Below are positions 1 through 7,715 of a DNA stretch of 32,593 nucleotides, piece by piece. This DNA comes from SAT2750 sp964476375 (GTDB lineage: Bacteria; Planctomycetota; Planctomycetia; Pirellulales; Pirellulaceae). The translations under genes were made by a program, and so were the position numbers. Numbering within the stretch: position 1 is the stretch's first letter; each line of letters begins with the position of its first letter. Below the pieces are notes generated by a model. It was not told the DNA's origin. It did not search any database and saw only the letters and a program-made list of their open reading frames with translations. The stretch is taken from assembly GCA_964476375.1 (NCBI GenBank), contig CAYYZW010000352.1, positions 1-32,593 on the forward strand, given 5' to 3'.

Positions 1-2
1 CC

Positions 3-185
3 AGCGAACTGACCCTCCGCCGCTGGCTGAGATTTGGCCAGAGTGGTGCCATGTTGATCTGGTGAGGTGATGCGGCTGCGGTCCAGGAAATCGGCCGGGC
101 CAACCCCCACCAGACACTCGCGACAGCCTCCAACGAAAAGGGGCTGGCACACCTGCTGGAAACCCTGCAGTCCGCTCACCAGGAA
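3..185 (+). pseudogene. 5' portion of NADH:flavin oxidoreductase gene, interrupted by in-frame TGA
   Basis: Reading frame 3 from the left edge encodes SELTLRRWLRFGQSGAMLIW, then TGA at 63-65, then GDAAAVQEIGRANPHQTLA, continuing in the same frame into the downstream coding region. From memory of the Old Yellow Enzyme family, this segment matches the N-terminal barrel part, where the motif after LIW is normally G-G/C-E-A-x-A-V. The TGA therefore sits where a glycine codon (GGA) is expected, which suggests a single G-to-T nonsense change. There is no ATG, GTG or TTG in frame between the TGA and position 186. The true start lies left of the window. A sequencing or assembly error is the main alternative to real decay. 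Confidence 0.6.
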
Positions 186-1250
186 ATGCATGGCTCGGTC
201 GACGACCTGCTGGTCGGACTCCAGCTGACCCATTCAGGACGTTTCTGTCGTCCCCATGATGGCCCCCTGGCACCACGGATTGCCTATCATCATCCGCTAC
301 TGGACGAGAAGTTCAATATCGATCCGGACAACGATGCTGTGGTTCTGACCGACGAGGAGCTGGACCAGCTGGTGGAAAGCTACCTGGAAGCAGCCGTGGT
401 GGCAGAACGGGTGGGATACCGGTTTGTCGACATCAAGTCCTGCCACGGGTACTTGATGCACGAGTTCCTCAGCGCTCGCAGAAGGCCCGGACGCTTCGGG
501 GGGGATTACGAGGGACGCACCCGCCTGCTGAGAACCGTGATCGAAAGGGTTCGCGATCAGTGCCCTTCCCTGATTATCGGGGTCCGACTGAGTCTCTATG
601 ATACCCCGCCATTCCTGACCAGCCTGGAAGACGGGCAGCCGATGGCATTTGAAAAGCTCCTGCCGTACGAGTTTGGCTTTGGCGTCAATCCAGATCAGCC
701 GATGGAAATGGACCTGGGCGAACCCCTCCGCCTGATCGGGGACCTGATCCAGTGGGGCGTGGCGACCGTGAACCTCTCGTGCGGGAGTCCTTACTACAAC
801 CCGCACATCATGCGTCCGGCTATCTTTCCACCGAGCGATGGCTACCTGCCACCCGAGGATCCGCTGGCGGGTGTCACCCGGCAGATCCAGGCGGCCCGCC
901 AATGCAAGCTCGCCTATCCGGAGTGTCCCATGGTCGGGTCAGGTTACTCTTACCTGCAGGACTATCTCCCGCACGTTGCCCAGGCAGTCGTCCGAAATGG
1001 CTGGATCGACTCGGTGGGGCTGGGGCGGATGGTGCTCAGCTATCCCACACTCCCCCACGACACACTGACTTCAGGAACGATGCAGCGGAAAAACGTCTGC
1101 CGCACTTTTAGTGACTGTACAACGGCGCCACGTAACGGCCTCGTCTCCGGCTGTTACCCGCTCGACAGCCATTACAAGCAGCGCAGCGAATCCGCCCAAT
1201 TGCTGCGGATCAAGCAGGCAATCCGGAAGCCGGATTCAGGTTCGGACTGA
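186..1250 (+). CDS. NADH:flavin oxidoreductase / Old Yellow Enzyme family, truncated by upstream stop
   Basis: This 354-residue open frame holds most of an FMN-binding TIM barrel of the Old Yellow Enzyme family, which reduces activated double bonds with NAD(P)H. Visible landmarks are LQLTHSGRF near residue 15 (flavin and active-site strand), CHGYLMHEFLSARRR near residue 86, and the C-terminal CRTFSDCTTAPRNGLVSGC motif followed by a PLD-H-Y segment. The ATG at 186 is inside the domain: family members have roughly 80 or more extra N-terminal residues, and these are present in the same frame upstream but separated by the TGA at 63-65. A protein starting at 186 would lack the first barrel strands and probably would not fold. 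I read it as the remains of a recently inactivated gene or as an assembly error. Confidence 0.75.
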   Translation: MHGSVDDLLVGLQLTHSGRFCRPHDGPLAPRIAYHHPLLDEKFNIDPDNDAVVLTDEELDQLVESYLEAAVVAERVGYRFVDIKSCHGYLMHEFLSARRRPGRFGGDYEGRTRLLRTVIERVRDQCPSLIIGVRLSLYDTPPFLTSLEDGQPMAFEKLLPYEFGFGVNPDQPMEMDLGEPLRLIGDLIQWGVATVNLSCGSPYYNPHIMRPAIFPPSDGYLPPEDPLAGVTRQIQAARQCKLAYPECPMVGSGYSYLQDYLPHVAQAVVRNGWIDSVGLGRMVLSYPTLPHDTLTSGTMQRKNVCRTFSDCTTAPRNGLVSGCYPLDSHYKQRSESAQLLRIKQAIRKPDSGSD

Positions 1251-1418
1251 CGCTGCCGACCGTGCTAGCAAAGAAGAAAAAAAAATGGAAATTTGACAGG
1301 CGGAATCTGGCCAGATCGCTATACTTGTCCCCTAACAATGTCGTTTTGGCAGAAGCTGGCTGGAAGCCGGTGGCCGGAACATTCTGAAAGGAATCACAAT
1401 CCAGGGAGGGATCCCCCC

Positions 1419-1676
1419 ATGACGCGCATTCCATTGAGTGCCGCGGACGAGCAGCGTCGCAGCATGGAGCAGCGACTGGCGATGAGTACGGCCGAGATCG
1501 GTCTGAGCGTCCGCACGACGAACTGTCTTGAAGAGCGAGGTATCTTCACGGTCCAGGACCTGCTCAACAGCAAGCCGGAAATCCTGCTGGGAATCTCGAA
1601 TTTCGGCGAGAAAACGCTGGAAGAGGTTTACGACGCGTTGGCAGAAATCGGCTTTTACCGGACCGCCAGTGTCTAG
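1419..1676 (+). CDS. stand-alone RNA polymerase alpha-subunit C-terminal-domain-like protein
   Basis: This 85-residue protein consists almost wholly of a helix-hairpin-helix fold like the C-terminal domain of RNA polymerase alpha. The segment LSVRTTNCLEERGIFTVQDL followed by GISNFGEKTLEEVYDALAEIGF corresponds to the alpha-CTD pattern LSVRxxNCL-x-G-I-xTVxDL and NFG-x-K/T-L-x-EV. In RNA polymerase this domain binds UP-element DNA and activators. The N-terminal assembly domain is absent, so it is not rpoA. The ATG at 1419 is chosen because GGGAGGG lies at 1404-1410; a longer in-frame start at 1293 has an unconvincing N-terminus. It is monocistronic and convergent with the next gene. A role as a regulatory decoy or DNA-binding accessory is inference. 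Confidence 0.75.
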   Translation: MTRIPLSAADEQRRSMEQRLAMSTAEIGLSVRTTNCLEERGIFTVQDLLNSKPEILLGISNFGEKTLEEVYDALAEIGFYRTASV

Positions 1677-1702
1677 GGACCGGTCCTGCCGGGTGGCAAT
1701 CC

Positions 1703-2956
1703 TTATTGACCGACCTGCAGGCAATGGATCTCGCCCTGGCCACTACCACTGGTGCGAACCACCAGCCGCCCGTTACTGAGCGCGGGAATTGCACGGGTTG
1801 CCCCCCCTGCGATATCCGCCTGCGCGAGCCTCTCGTACTTTACAGGTGACGCCCTGACCAAGGAGAGCCCTCCCTCCACCGAGAGCACCAGAAGCAGGTC
1901 GCCGCTGGCAATCACGTGGCCAACTGGCATCCGATCCTGGGACCATTTTAACGTCCCTGTCTTCAGCTCAACACAGCGAAGAGAACCCGTGCCGATATCC
2001 TCACGGCCATGGAAACCATAAAGAAATCCCTGGTGGTGCACGGCAGTGGAATACTGGCTGGACATGACATTGTCACTGGCCCAGAGGTCGGTCATCTTGC
2101 TGTCCGGCCCGAACTGAACCATCCGGGCTCCGATCTGGTAACTGGCCGTGACGAAGAGCTTGTTACCGATCACCAGTGGAGTCGCCGCATTGACGGTCGG
2201 CCCACGTCGACCGAAGGGAAACTGGAACGCCATTTTCCCGTTTCCTGGATCCACAGCCATCGCATTCATGCGTGTCACGAATACCGCATGTTCCCGGCCA
2301 CCGATCGTCGCCAGGGTCGGTGAAGAGTAACTGGCTGCCTCGGCAGTCGCCTGCCAGAGGGTCTTTCCCGTGAGCAGGTCAAAAGCGACCAGGCCCGCAT
2401 TCTCCGCTCCTCCGACATTCACCAGCAACTTCCCGCCGGCAACAATCGGCGTCGCTCCGGCACCGAAATAGCCTTCATCCCCGTCAAAATCCTCGTAGGT
2501 CGCTCGCGACCAGGTCTTCGTGCCATCTTCCAGCCGCAGGCAATGCAGGTCGCCGGCGGCCCCATAAACGTAAACATGGCCCTTGTGCACCAGTGGCACG
2601 CATCGGGGGCCCAGGTCCGCATTCACGCCGCCCTTGTAATGGGCATCGAAACCGGTCTTCCAGAGGATCTTCCCGGTCGCCGCATCCATGGCTTGAACCT
2701 GTTCCCTGTCATCCTGCCGGTGAAAGACGATCACCCGGTTACTGGCAATCGCCACTCCCGCAAACCCGGATCCAACGGCCTGTTTCCAGGCCACCCTGGG
2801 GCCGGTCGCCGGCCAGCTGGAAAAAAGTTTCTCACCGGTCGCAACGCCATTACGCGAGGGCCCCAGGATCTGGGGCCAGTCATCGGCCGGGGCCTGCTGG
2901 TTGGTGACAGACAGCAGGAACATGGTCAGCAGGCAGGTGAACTGGAATCGCATCAT
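1703..2956 (-). CDS. secreted PQQ-like beta-propeller repeat protein
   Basis: The 417-residue product begins with a signal peptide (basic MMRF, then hydrophobic LLTMFLLSV, cleavage near PADD) followed by DDWPQILGPSRNG, the usual opening of planctomycete outer-wall-type PQQ-like propellers. Repeated blade motifs of the form A-x-D-x-x-TGK-x-LW (for example AMDAATGKILWKTGF and AFDLLTGKTLWQA) and VELKTGTLKWSQ indicate a beta-propeller of about seven or eight blades. Such proteins are exported; most in this phylum have no assigned substrate. The start at 2956 is preferred over 3049 because AGGAAGAAA precedes it by a few bases and the signal peptide starts there. It ends 27 bases from the convergent alpha-CTD gene. 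I see no catalytic residues that would prove dehydrogenase activity. Confidence 0.85.
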   Translation of the reverse strand: MMRFQFTCLLTMFLLSVTNQQAPADDWPQILGPSRNGVATGEKLFSSWPATGPRVAWKQAVGSGFAGVAIASNRVIVFHRQDDREQVQAMDAATGKILWKTGFDAHYKGGVNADLGPRCVPLVHKGHVYVYGAAGDLHCLRLEDGTKTWSRATYEDFDGDEGYFGAGATPIVAGGKLLVNVGGAENAGLVAFDLLTGKTLWQATAEAASYSSPTLATIGGREHAVFVTRMNAMAVDPGNGKMAFQFPFGRRGPTVNAATPLVIGNKLFVTASYQIGARMVQFGPDSKMTDLWASDNVMSSQYSTAVHHQGFLYGFHGREDIGTGSLRCVELKTGTLKWSQDRMPVGHVIASGDLLLVLSVEGGLSLVRASPVKYERLAQADIAGGATRAIPALSNGRLVVRTSGSGQGEIHCLQVGQ

Positions 2957-3127
2957 TGATTTCTTCCTGGCAGGTGCAAACAAGTAACCATCATTAAATA
3001 CAAAAACCTTTTCTGCGGCGATTGGATTACAATATGCATGAAACGTCAAGCTACCATATCACCTTTCGATGCCGGCCAGGCTTCCTCCTGGACAAGAAAA
3101 CCGGCCCAGCCACGAGGGTTCACGACA

Positions 3128-4141
3128 GTGGCACGTCTGTTTGGAATATTACAGAAAAAAAGGGGGGACCGTCGCAGTGGTTCAGCGCTTTCAGGATTTG
3201 TGGGTGAAATTACCTTTTTCCTGCTGGTTCTCATCCTGGGCATGGTCTCGCTTGGATTCCTTTTGTTCGCGCCGGACAAGAGCCTGGGATTTTGGCTTTT
3301 GCTGCTGGTTGTTGTCTCACTCTTGGTGATCGGTGGAGGCGGCCTGCTACTGGCATATATCCATTACGGCATCTCCCCGGAACGCCGCAGGGCAATCACG
3401 CAGAAACGTCCGGCACTGGATTTACTGAAGGAAAACGTCAGTTCTTCAGACCGTTTCCCCAGCATCCCCAGCGACGCCGCTATCATTGACAGTCCAGGAA
3501 CGCGGCTGCGATACCGACTGCCTCGCTTCGAATCTGCTTTCTGGCCCATGCTGGCAGCTTCCCTGTTCTCGCTTTCCTGGATGGCCGTCACGGGAACCCT
3601 GGTGGTCACGGTCATTCGTTCTGTCCTGAACGCGCAGCCATACTGGCTGTTCTCGACGATGTTGCTCGGCAGTATCGTGGTAACGAACTGGGCTACCCGT
3701 TACTGCTACCAGCAATTACGGCATTTCACCCGGGTGGGAACGACGATGATGGAAATCTCCCACCACCCCCTGATCCCGGGCAGCTCGTATGAGGGGTTCC
3801 TCCTCCAGTCTGGTTCCATGAAGCTTCGTTCGCTCCGTATCTCCCTGGTCTGTGAAGAACAGGCCACCTATCGCCAGGGAACCGACTTGCGGATCGAGAC
3901 ACATGATGCCTTCAAGCAGGAGATTGGCAGCCTGGAAAATCATGACCTGCGATCGGACCGGGTGCTGGAACACGATTTCCAGTTTGCCATCCCCGAATCC
4001 GTCATGCACTCGTTTCGTGGGGAACATAACCAGGTCCAGTGGAAGCTTGTTGTGCAGGGCAAGCCGGAATCCCATCCGCGTTTCACGCGGAGTTTCCTGT
4101 TGATTGTCCATCCCAGGAATCCAGCCAGGGAGGCCGGCTAG
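3128..4141 (+). CDS. membrane protein with C-terminal arrestin-like beta-sandwich, first gene of three-gene cassette
   Basis: With a GTG start at 3128, preceded by GAGGG at 3114-3118, this encodes 337 residues; an ATG at 3038 is also in frame but its extra residues look non-conserved. Four hydrophobic segments are visible at about residues 25-48, 53-78, 138-165 and 171-190. The region from about 205 to the end is soluble and beta-rich: it contains EISHHPLIPGSSYEGFLLQSG, CEEQATYRQGTD and AIPESVMHSFRGEHNQVQWKL, which resembles an arrestin/SpoOM-type sandwich. From memory this sequence type is common in planctomycetes and has no assigned function. Its TAG stop overlaps the next gene's GTG by one base, so translation is probably coupled. 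The sandwich likely lies cytoplasmic or membrane-proximal; sidedness is not determined. Confidence 0.65.
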   Translation: MARLFGILQKKRGDRRSGSALSGFVGEITFFLLVLILGMVSLGFLLFAPDKSLGFWLLLLVVVSLLVIGGGGLLLAYIHYGISPERRRAITQKRPALDLLKENVSSSDRFPSIPSDAAIIDSPGTRLRYRLPRFESAFWPMLAASLFSLSWMAVTGTLVVTVIRSVLNAQPYWLFSTMLLGSIVVTNWATRYCYQQLRHFTRVGTTMMEISHHPLIPGSSYEGFLLQSGSMKLRSLRISLVCEEQATYRQGTDLRIETHDAFKQEIGSLENHDLRSDRVLEHDFQFAIPESVMHSFRGEHNQVQWKLVVQGKPESHPRFTRSFLLIVHPRNPAREAG

Positions 4142-4536
4142 TGGATCCTCTCGTCAGCATCATGCTCTGTGATCCGCATCGCCTCTACCAGCCGGGGCAG
4201 AGAATGCGGTGTGGCTACCAGATCGACGCCATCGCGGCCGAGGCGATCCAGGCGGTGGAAGCTTCCGTCCTCTGGATCACCAGTGGAAAGGGAGACGAGG
4301 ACATGGGCGTCCATGAATTTCACCGCCGGGTCAGTGACGATGAAAACCCGGACCTGAGAGCCCTTCACGAGTTTGAAACGGCGCTGCCAAACAGTCCCCT
4401 GAGTTTTGATGGCACGATCCTCAAACTTCACTGGCTCGTCCGCGTGAAGGTCTTCCCGGAAAAGGGGCCTACTTATACGCAGGATCTTTCCTTCCAGATC
4501 GGCACGCTTTCTGCCTTCGTTGAGGAGGCATCGTGA
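4141..4536 (+). CDS. small arrestin-like beta-sandwich protein, second gene of cassette
   Basis: The 131-residue product starts at a GTG that overlaps the upstream stop codon by one base, with GGGAGG at 4128-4133. It opens with VSIMLCDPHRLYQPGQRMRC, resembling the first strands of an arrestin-like domain (partner-binding proteins with a seven- or eight-strand sandwich), and contains HEFETALPNSPLSFDGTILK followed by HWLVRVKVF, a typical strand-turn-strand of that fold. No signal peptide or membrane segment is visible, so it is probably cytoplasmic. It ends in a GTGA overlap with the NTPase gene. The family is unnamed to my knowledge. Its similarity in fold to the C-terminus of the preceding membrane protein suggests the two sandwiches interact or arose by duplication; this is inference. 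Confidence 0.65.
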   Translation: MDPLVSIMLCDPHRLYQPGQRMRCGYQIDAIAAEAIQAVEASVLWITSGKGDEDMGVHEFHRRVSDDENPDLRALHEFETALPNSPLSFDGTILKLHWLVRVKVFPEKGPTYTQDLSFQIGTLSAFVEEAS

Positions 4537-5147
4537 TTCACCCCCGTCGGCATGCAGTCAATCCATTTTCCACCTGCTGGATCCGTCCTGACAGGTGCTC
4601 GTACCGGTTCCCCTCTGCTGGCCAACCTGGCCAGCTCATGGAGAGCCTCCTGCAGGCTGGCGGAGGGCAGGTCATCGGGCCACATGGTGTCGGCAAGTCG
4701 ACTCTGCTGTTTACACTCCAGGCGGAACTGATAAAGCGAGGTTACCAGGTCGCCCGGATCCAGCTCCAGGCAGACCAGCGGCATCTCACTCCAAGACGAG
4801 CGGCAAAAACGATGGCTGCCACGTCCTGGCTGATCGTGGATGGATTCGAACAACTTCCCGCCTGGCGTCGATGGACGCTGGCATGGCAGTGTCGACGCCG
4901 GCGCGTCCACCTGCTGGTGAGCAGCCATCGCTGTCATCGCTTTCCCTTCACCTGGCGGCTTGCTCCCGGGCCCGAGCTTGCTTGCTCCCTGGTGGAGGAG
5001 TTCCAGCGAGAGGTCGGGACCATCGTCACTCCCGAGGATGTGAAACAGCTGTTTCAAGAACACCAGGGGAATATCAGGGAGCTACTTTTCGCCTGTTATG
5101 ACCTGTTTGAAATCCGCAGCCGTCGACAGCCAGGGCAGCAGCACTGA
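4533..5147 (+). CDS. P-loop NTPase, third gene of cassette
   Basis: This 204-residue protein has a clear Walker A motif, GPHGVGKST at residues 49-57, a Walker B-like WLIVDG at 99-104 followed by FEQL, and LLVSSHR at 127-133 in the place of a sensor-1 strand. The N-terminus NPFSTCWIRPD precedes the core. It is shorter than full AAA proteins and lacks an obvious lid domain, so it is best described as a compact AAA/STAND-like ATPase of unknown substrate. The GTG start lies in a GTGA overlap with the arrestin-like gene and has GAGGAGG at 4522-4528, which settles the start. Tight coupling with the two upstream genes suggests one complex, with the NTPase powering or gating the membrane protein; that is inference. 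Confidence 0.7.
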   Translation: MIHPRRHAVNPFSTCWIRPDRCSYRFPSAGQPGQLMESLLQAGGGQVIGPHGVGKSTLLFTLQAELIKRGYQVARIQLQADQRHLTPRRAAKTMAATSWLIVDGFEQLPAWRRWTLAWQCRRRRVHLLVSSHRCHRFPFTWRLAPGPELACSLVEEFQREVGTIVTPEDVKQLFQEHQGNIRELLFACYDLFEIRSRRQPGQQH

Positions 5148-5456
5148 AGACCTTTTCCACGATTCCAGAAAAAAACTTCTCGTCGCCGTAGCAACTGACC
5201 TATTATGCAACTGGATGGACACACCGATTTTCGCCAGAACCCCAGGAAAATCCTGAAAATCGGTATAACCGGGCCGGTGAGGCCTGCCGGGAGAAGACGA
5301 GACGATCCCTGGCTGCTTGACAGCCGCCCACCCCGGTAGACCACAATAAACAGAGGCCAGTTTGTCTTACTTTTATGATGGAAGTGCACCGAGGCACAGG
5401 TGCCACAAGGTCGATGGATCGCCCACCACCACGAACTCCAGTAATGGAAAAGAGAG
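5148..5456. other. 309-bp intergenic region with long inverted repeat
   Basis: No convincing coding frame is present. The only structure I can support is a perfect inverted repeat at 5223-5264. A TTGACA at 5317-5322 has no acceptable -10 at normal spacing, and a TATGAT at 5374-5379 has no acceptable -35. Confidence 0.5.
5223..5264. repeat. perfect 10-bp inverted repeat, 22-nt spacer
   Basis: ACCGATTTTC at 5223-5232 is exactly matched by its reverse complement GAAAATCGGT at 5255-5264. There is no T-tract after either arm, so it does not read as an intrinsic terminator. It lies between the NTPase cassette and the exported repeat protein and could be a transcript-end hairpin or a dyad operator. 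Confidence 0.5.
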
Positions 5457-6704
5457 ATGGGTGTGAACAAGTCGCTGAAAATTTCCGTGATCGCGGCCAT
5501 GGCATTTCTGCTCGCGGTTCTTATCAGTACTCCTGGTAATGCAGGGCTCTGGGAATGGATCATCGGAGAGCAGGATTCCCTGATCCCGATCCATGATCCT
5601 GCCGCTTCTCCCGATGCCGAAAAAGTGGAACCGGTCGTCACACCAGAGAAAGCCGCCACGCCGATCATCAGTAACAAGCTGGTTGAGAACAGCAGCAAGC
5701 TTGTCGACAACATGATCACAAGGCCACTGAACATGGTCACACCGGAGGCATTCAAGCCGACCGGGGAAGGCCAAACCCGTTATGTGACGAAGTGGGTTCG
5801 TGTTCCCACGACTCGTTATTTCCCTCAACTGGAGCGGCATGAAACATCCGGCCTGACCCACGTGGTCATGAAGCCCTGCACAACGTCCAGCTGGCAGCTT
5901 CGCCGGGTCCCGGTCACCAGTTACCGCCCCACGCTCCCCCAGATCCTGCCCACCTTTCCCCAGGTCCTGCCCACTTTTCCCCAGGTCCTTCGACCCTGTG
6001 ATAAAAACGCGCCGCTGCTTGGCCGGATTCTGAATCCACTGCTGGCACCTGGATGTGGGGGCTGTATTATTCCACAGCTGGGGACGGACAAACCTACCCC
6101 TGCAAAAGCAGCTGCAGCAGCGGAACACCAGCGTCCCTCGCTCGACCCGGGTACCCTGGTACCGGACAGCGAGACCGGGGGGGGGGTCGAGATCCGAAAC
6201 CGGCCTGTGGACAAGGAAAAGGATGGCGGCGACAAGGGTGAGGAAGAGGCAGGGGCCGAATCAAACGCCCCGGATGAGAAACCGTCCGAGAAGGATACTC
6301 CGGCCGACGAGCAACCCGCCGCTGAAGAGGAGGCGGCCAGCGAGGAGTCCAGCTCGGTGCTTGAACAACCCGCCATCGAGCCTCCCGAGGAAAAGAAGGT
6401 TCCCGGTCAGAAGGAACCGGTGAAGGAAGAGGATGCGAAGAATCCGGAGAAAGAGGCGGCTGCCCCGTACAAGCTCCAGCCCATTCCCGACGCCAACCGG
6501 CTTCCCCGAATCAACCCGGCAAAAGCACCACGAGTACTTGACCCCCGGGACAAGACGGCTGCCACGCCGATCGCCGTCCCGCGACTGTCCCCTGTTTCCG
6601 TGGCGACAGAAGTGACTTCTGCTGTCCGTGTTACGGCTGTCGTGCCGGTGACCGGGACGATTCGCAAGCTGGATGACAGCGGCTGGGTTCGCCGGGAAAA
6701 ATAA
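5457..6704 (+). CDS. exported Pro/Glu-rich low-complexity protein with heptad-like repeats
   Basis: The 415-residue product has a signal peptide (MGVNKSLK, then hydrophobic VIAAMAFLLAVLI, cleavage near NAG). A segment KWVRVPTTRYFPQLERHETSG and VPVTSYRPTLPQIL resembles the Y-R-P repeats of planctomycete surface proteins. Three tandem seven-residue units (PTLPQIL, PTFPQVL, PTFPQVL) follow, then a cysteine-containing CGGCI patch, and roughly residues 215-345 are an acidic, proline- and alanine-rich disordered region (runs such as EKPSEKDTPADEQPAAEEEA). No enzymatic motif is visible. It is probably an envelope or extracellular structural protein. The ATG at 5457 is the only start that gives a full signal peptide; its ribosome-binding site (GGAAAAGAGAG) is weak. 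The stop is 9 bases from the end of the convergent GTPase gene. Confidence 0.65.
   Translation: MGVNKSLKISVIAAMAFLLAVLISTPGNAGLWEWIIGEQDSLIPIHDPAASPDAEKVEPVVTPEKAATPIISNKLVENSSKLVDNMITRPLNMVTPEAFKPTGEGQTRYVTKWVRVPTTRYFPQLERHETSGLTHVVMKPCTTSSWQLRRVPVTSYRPTLPQILPTFPQVLPTFPQVLRPCDKNAPLLGRILNPLLAPGCGGCIIPQLGTDKPTPAKAAAAAEHQRPSLDPGTLVPDSETGGGVEIRNRPVDKEKDGGDKGEEEAGAESNAPDEKPSEKDTPADEQPAAEEEAASEESSSVLEQPAIEPPEEKKVPGQKEPVKEEDAKNPEKEAAAPYKLQPIPDANRLPRINPAKAPRVLDPRDKTAATPIAVPRLSPVSVATEVTSAVRVTAVVPVTGTIRKLDDSGWVRREK
5928..5990 (+). repeat. three tandem 21-bp units inside exported protein gene
   Basis: Units at 5928-5948, 5949-5969 and 5970-5990 each encode P-T-x-P-Q-x-L. Units 2 and 3 differ by a few bases; unit 1 is more diverged. 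The in-frame length means copy-number changes would keep the reading frame. Confidence 0.85.
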
Positions 6705-6713
6705 TTCGCCTGG

Positions 6714-7703
6714 CTAGATGTGGATTTCCACCACGTCACGATCTGCCAGCACGTAGTCTCCCTTGACGGTGGTCGCATCGTGCACCTGGCTTCCCCAGAC
6801 ACGGGCATGCTTCAGGTTGCTGGCGACATCCTTGTGGATTAACTCTGCCACCTGCAGCAGGGTCCCCCCCCGCATGATGGTAAAGGGCTTTTCAAAATCA
6901 GGATCCTTGGCATGCGGCATCTTGGTGTAAACGCGAACCACATCCAGAGCCTGGAATACCGCTTGGCGCAACTCCTGCAGCCCGGTCTGTTCCCGTGCCG
7001 AGACCACCAGCTCCGGAAATTCTAGCGGGTAAACCTCACGGAGCCACTCTTGCCGATCCACTGCTCCCGGATCGTCAGATTTATTCAGGACCGCCACCGT
7101 ACGAGTGTAAGAGCGACCAACATCCCCCTCGTCCAGGTAGGACTCTGTTGCCAGGCCGGTCTTGGTATGTTCCACCCGCCGAATAACCGCCTCGGTCTCT
7201 TCCGCACAGTCATCACTGGCCAGGTCCACCAGCAACAGGACCAGGTCGGCACCGCGAACAAGCCCCTGGGTGGTGGGATCCAGAAAGTCACTCGTGACCG
7301 GCGGCGTATCGATCAGCTGAATCTGGACATCCTCAAAGGACATCATCCCCGGCAGGGGAACACTGGTGGTAAAGGGATAGTCGGCGATCTCCGGTTGTGC
7401 CCTCGTTAACGACTCCAGCAACTGGCTCTTGCCCGAGTTGGGAGGCCCAAGCAGGACAGCCCTGCCAGCTCCCTGCCTCGGGATCCGCCGGGATCCTTTC
7501 TGCCCTCCCGGCTTTGCCTTGGAATGCTCTTTCTTGAGCTTGCTGATCTTTTGTTTCAAATCCGCCTGGAGCCTGTCTGTCCCCTTGTGCTTGGGAATCT
7601 CACGAAGCATCAGCTGCAGGCATTCAAGTTCCTCCTCCGGGCTGCTCGCTTGGCGGTAAGCCTGTTCTGCCTTGCGGTACTGGGGAGTCAGGTTGGCAGA
7701 CAT
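6714..7703 (-). CDS. DRG/Obg-like GTPase with C-terminal TGS domain
   Basis: The 329-residue protein has a charged, probably helical N-terminal region (residues 1-75, Lys/Glu/Gln-rich), then a GTPase core: G1 GPPNSGKS at 86-93, G2-like YPFTTSVPLPG at about 109-119, G3 DTPP at 132-135, and G4 NKSD at 207-210. The C-terminal about 60 residues (FTIMRGGTLLQVAELIHKDV, ending in VVEIHI) form a TGS domain, as in DRG and some Obg-related GTPases that act with ribosomes. The G3 motif DTPP instead of DTPG is typical of this subgroup in my recollection. The gene starts 12 bases after the polX stop and is probably co-transcribed with it. Its cellular role is unknown; a ribosome-associated function is inferred from the family. 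Confidence 0.85.
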   Translation of the reverse strand: MSANLTPQYRKAEQAYRQASSPEEELECLQLMLREIPKHKGTDRLQADLKQKISKLKKEHSKAKPGGQKGSRRIPRQGAGRAVLLGPPNSGKSQLLESLTRAQPEIADYPFTTSVPLPGMMSFEDVQIQLIDTPPVTSDFLDPTTQGLVRGADLVLLLVDLASDDCAEETEAVIRRVEHTKTGLATESYLDEGDVGRSYTRTVAVLNKSDDPGAVDRQEWLREVYPLEFPELVVSAREQTGLQELRQAVFQALDVVRVYTKMPHAKDPDFEKPFTIMRGGTLLQVAELIHKDVASNLKHARVWGSQVHDATTVKGDYVLADRDVVEIHI

Positions 7704-7715
7704 CGATCGAGTCTC

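Noticed and set aside
63..65. TGA as a selenocysteine codon
   Set aside because: The family has glycine, not cysteine, at this position, and I see no reason for selenocysteine there; a point nonsense mutation is simpler.
1293..1325. Promoter for the alpha-CTD gene from TTGACA (1293-1298) and TATACT (1320-1325)
   Set aside because: The hexamers are good, but the 21-base spacer is too long for a normal sigma-70 promoter.
5928..5990. CRISPR-like repeats
   Set aside because: The units are adjacent, in frame and without spacers; they are a coding repeat.
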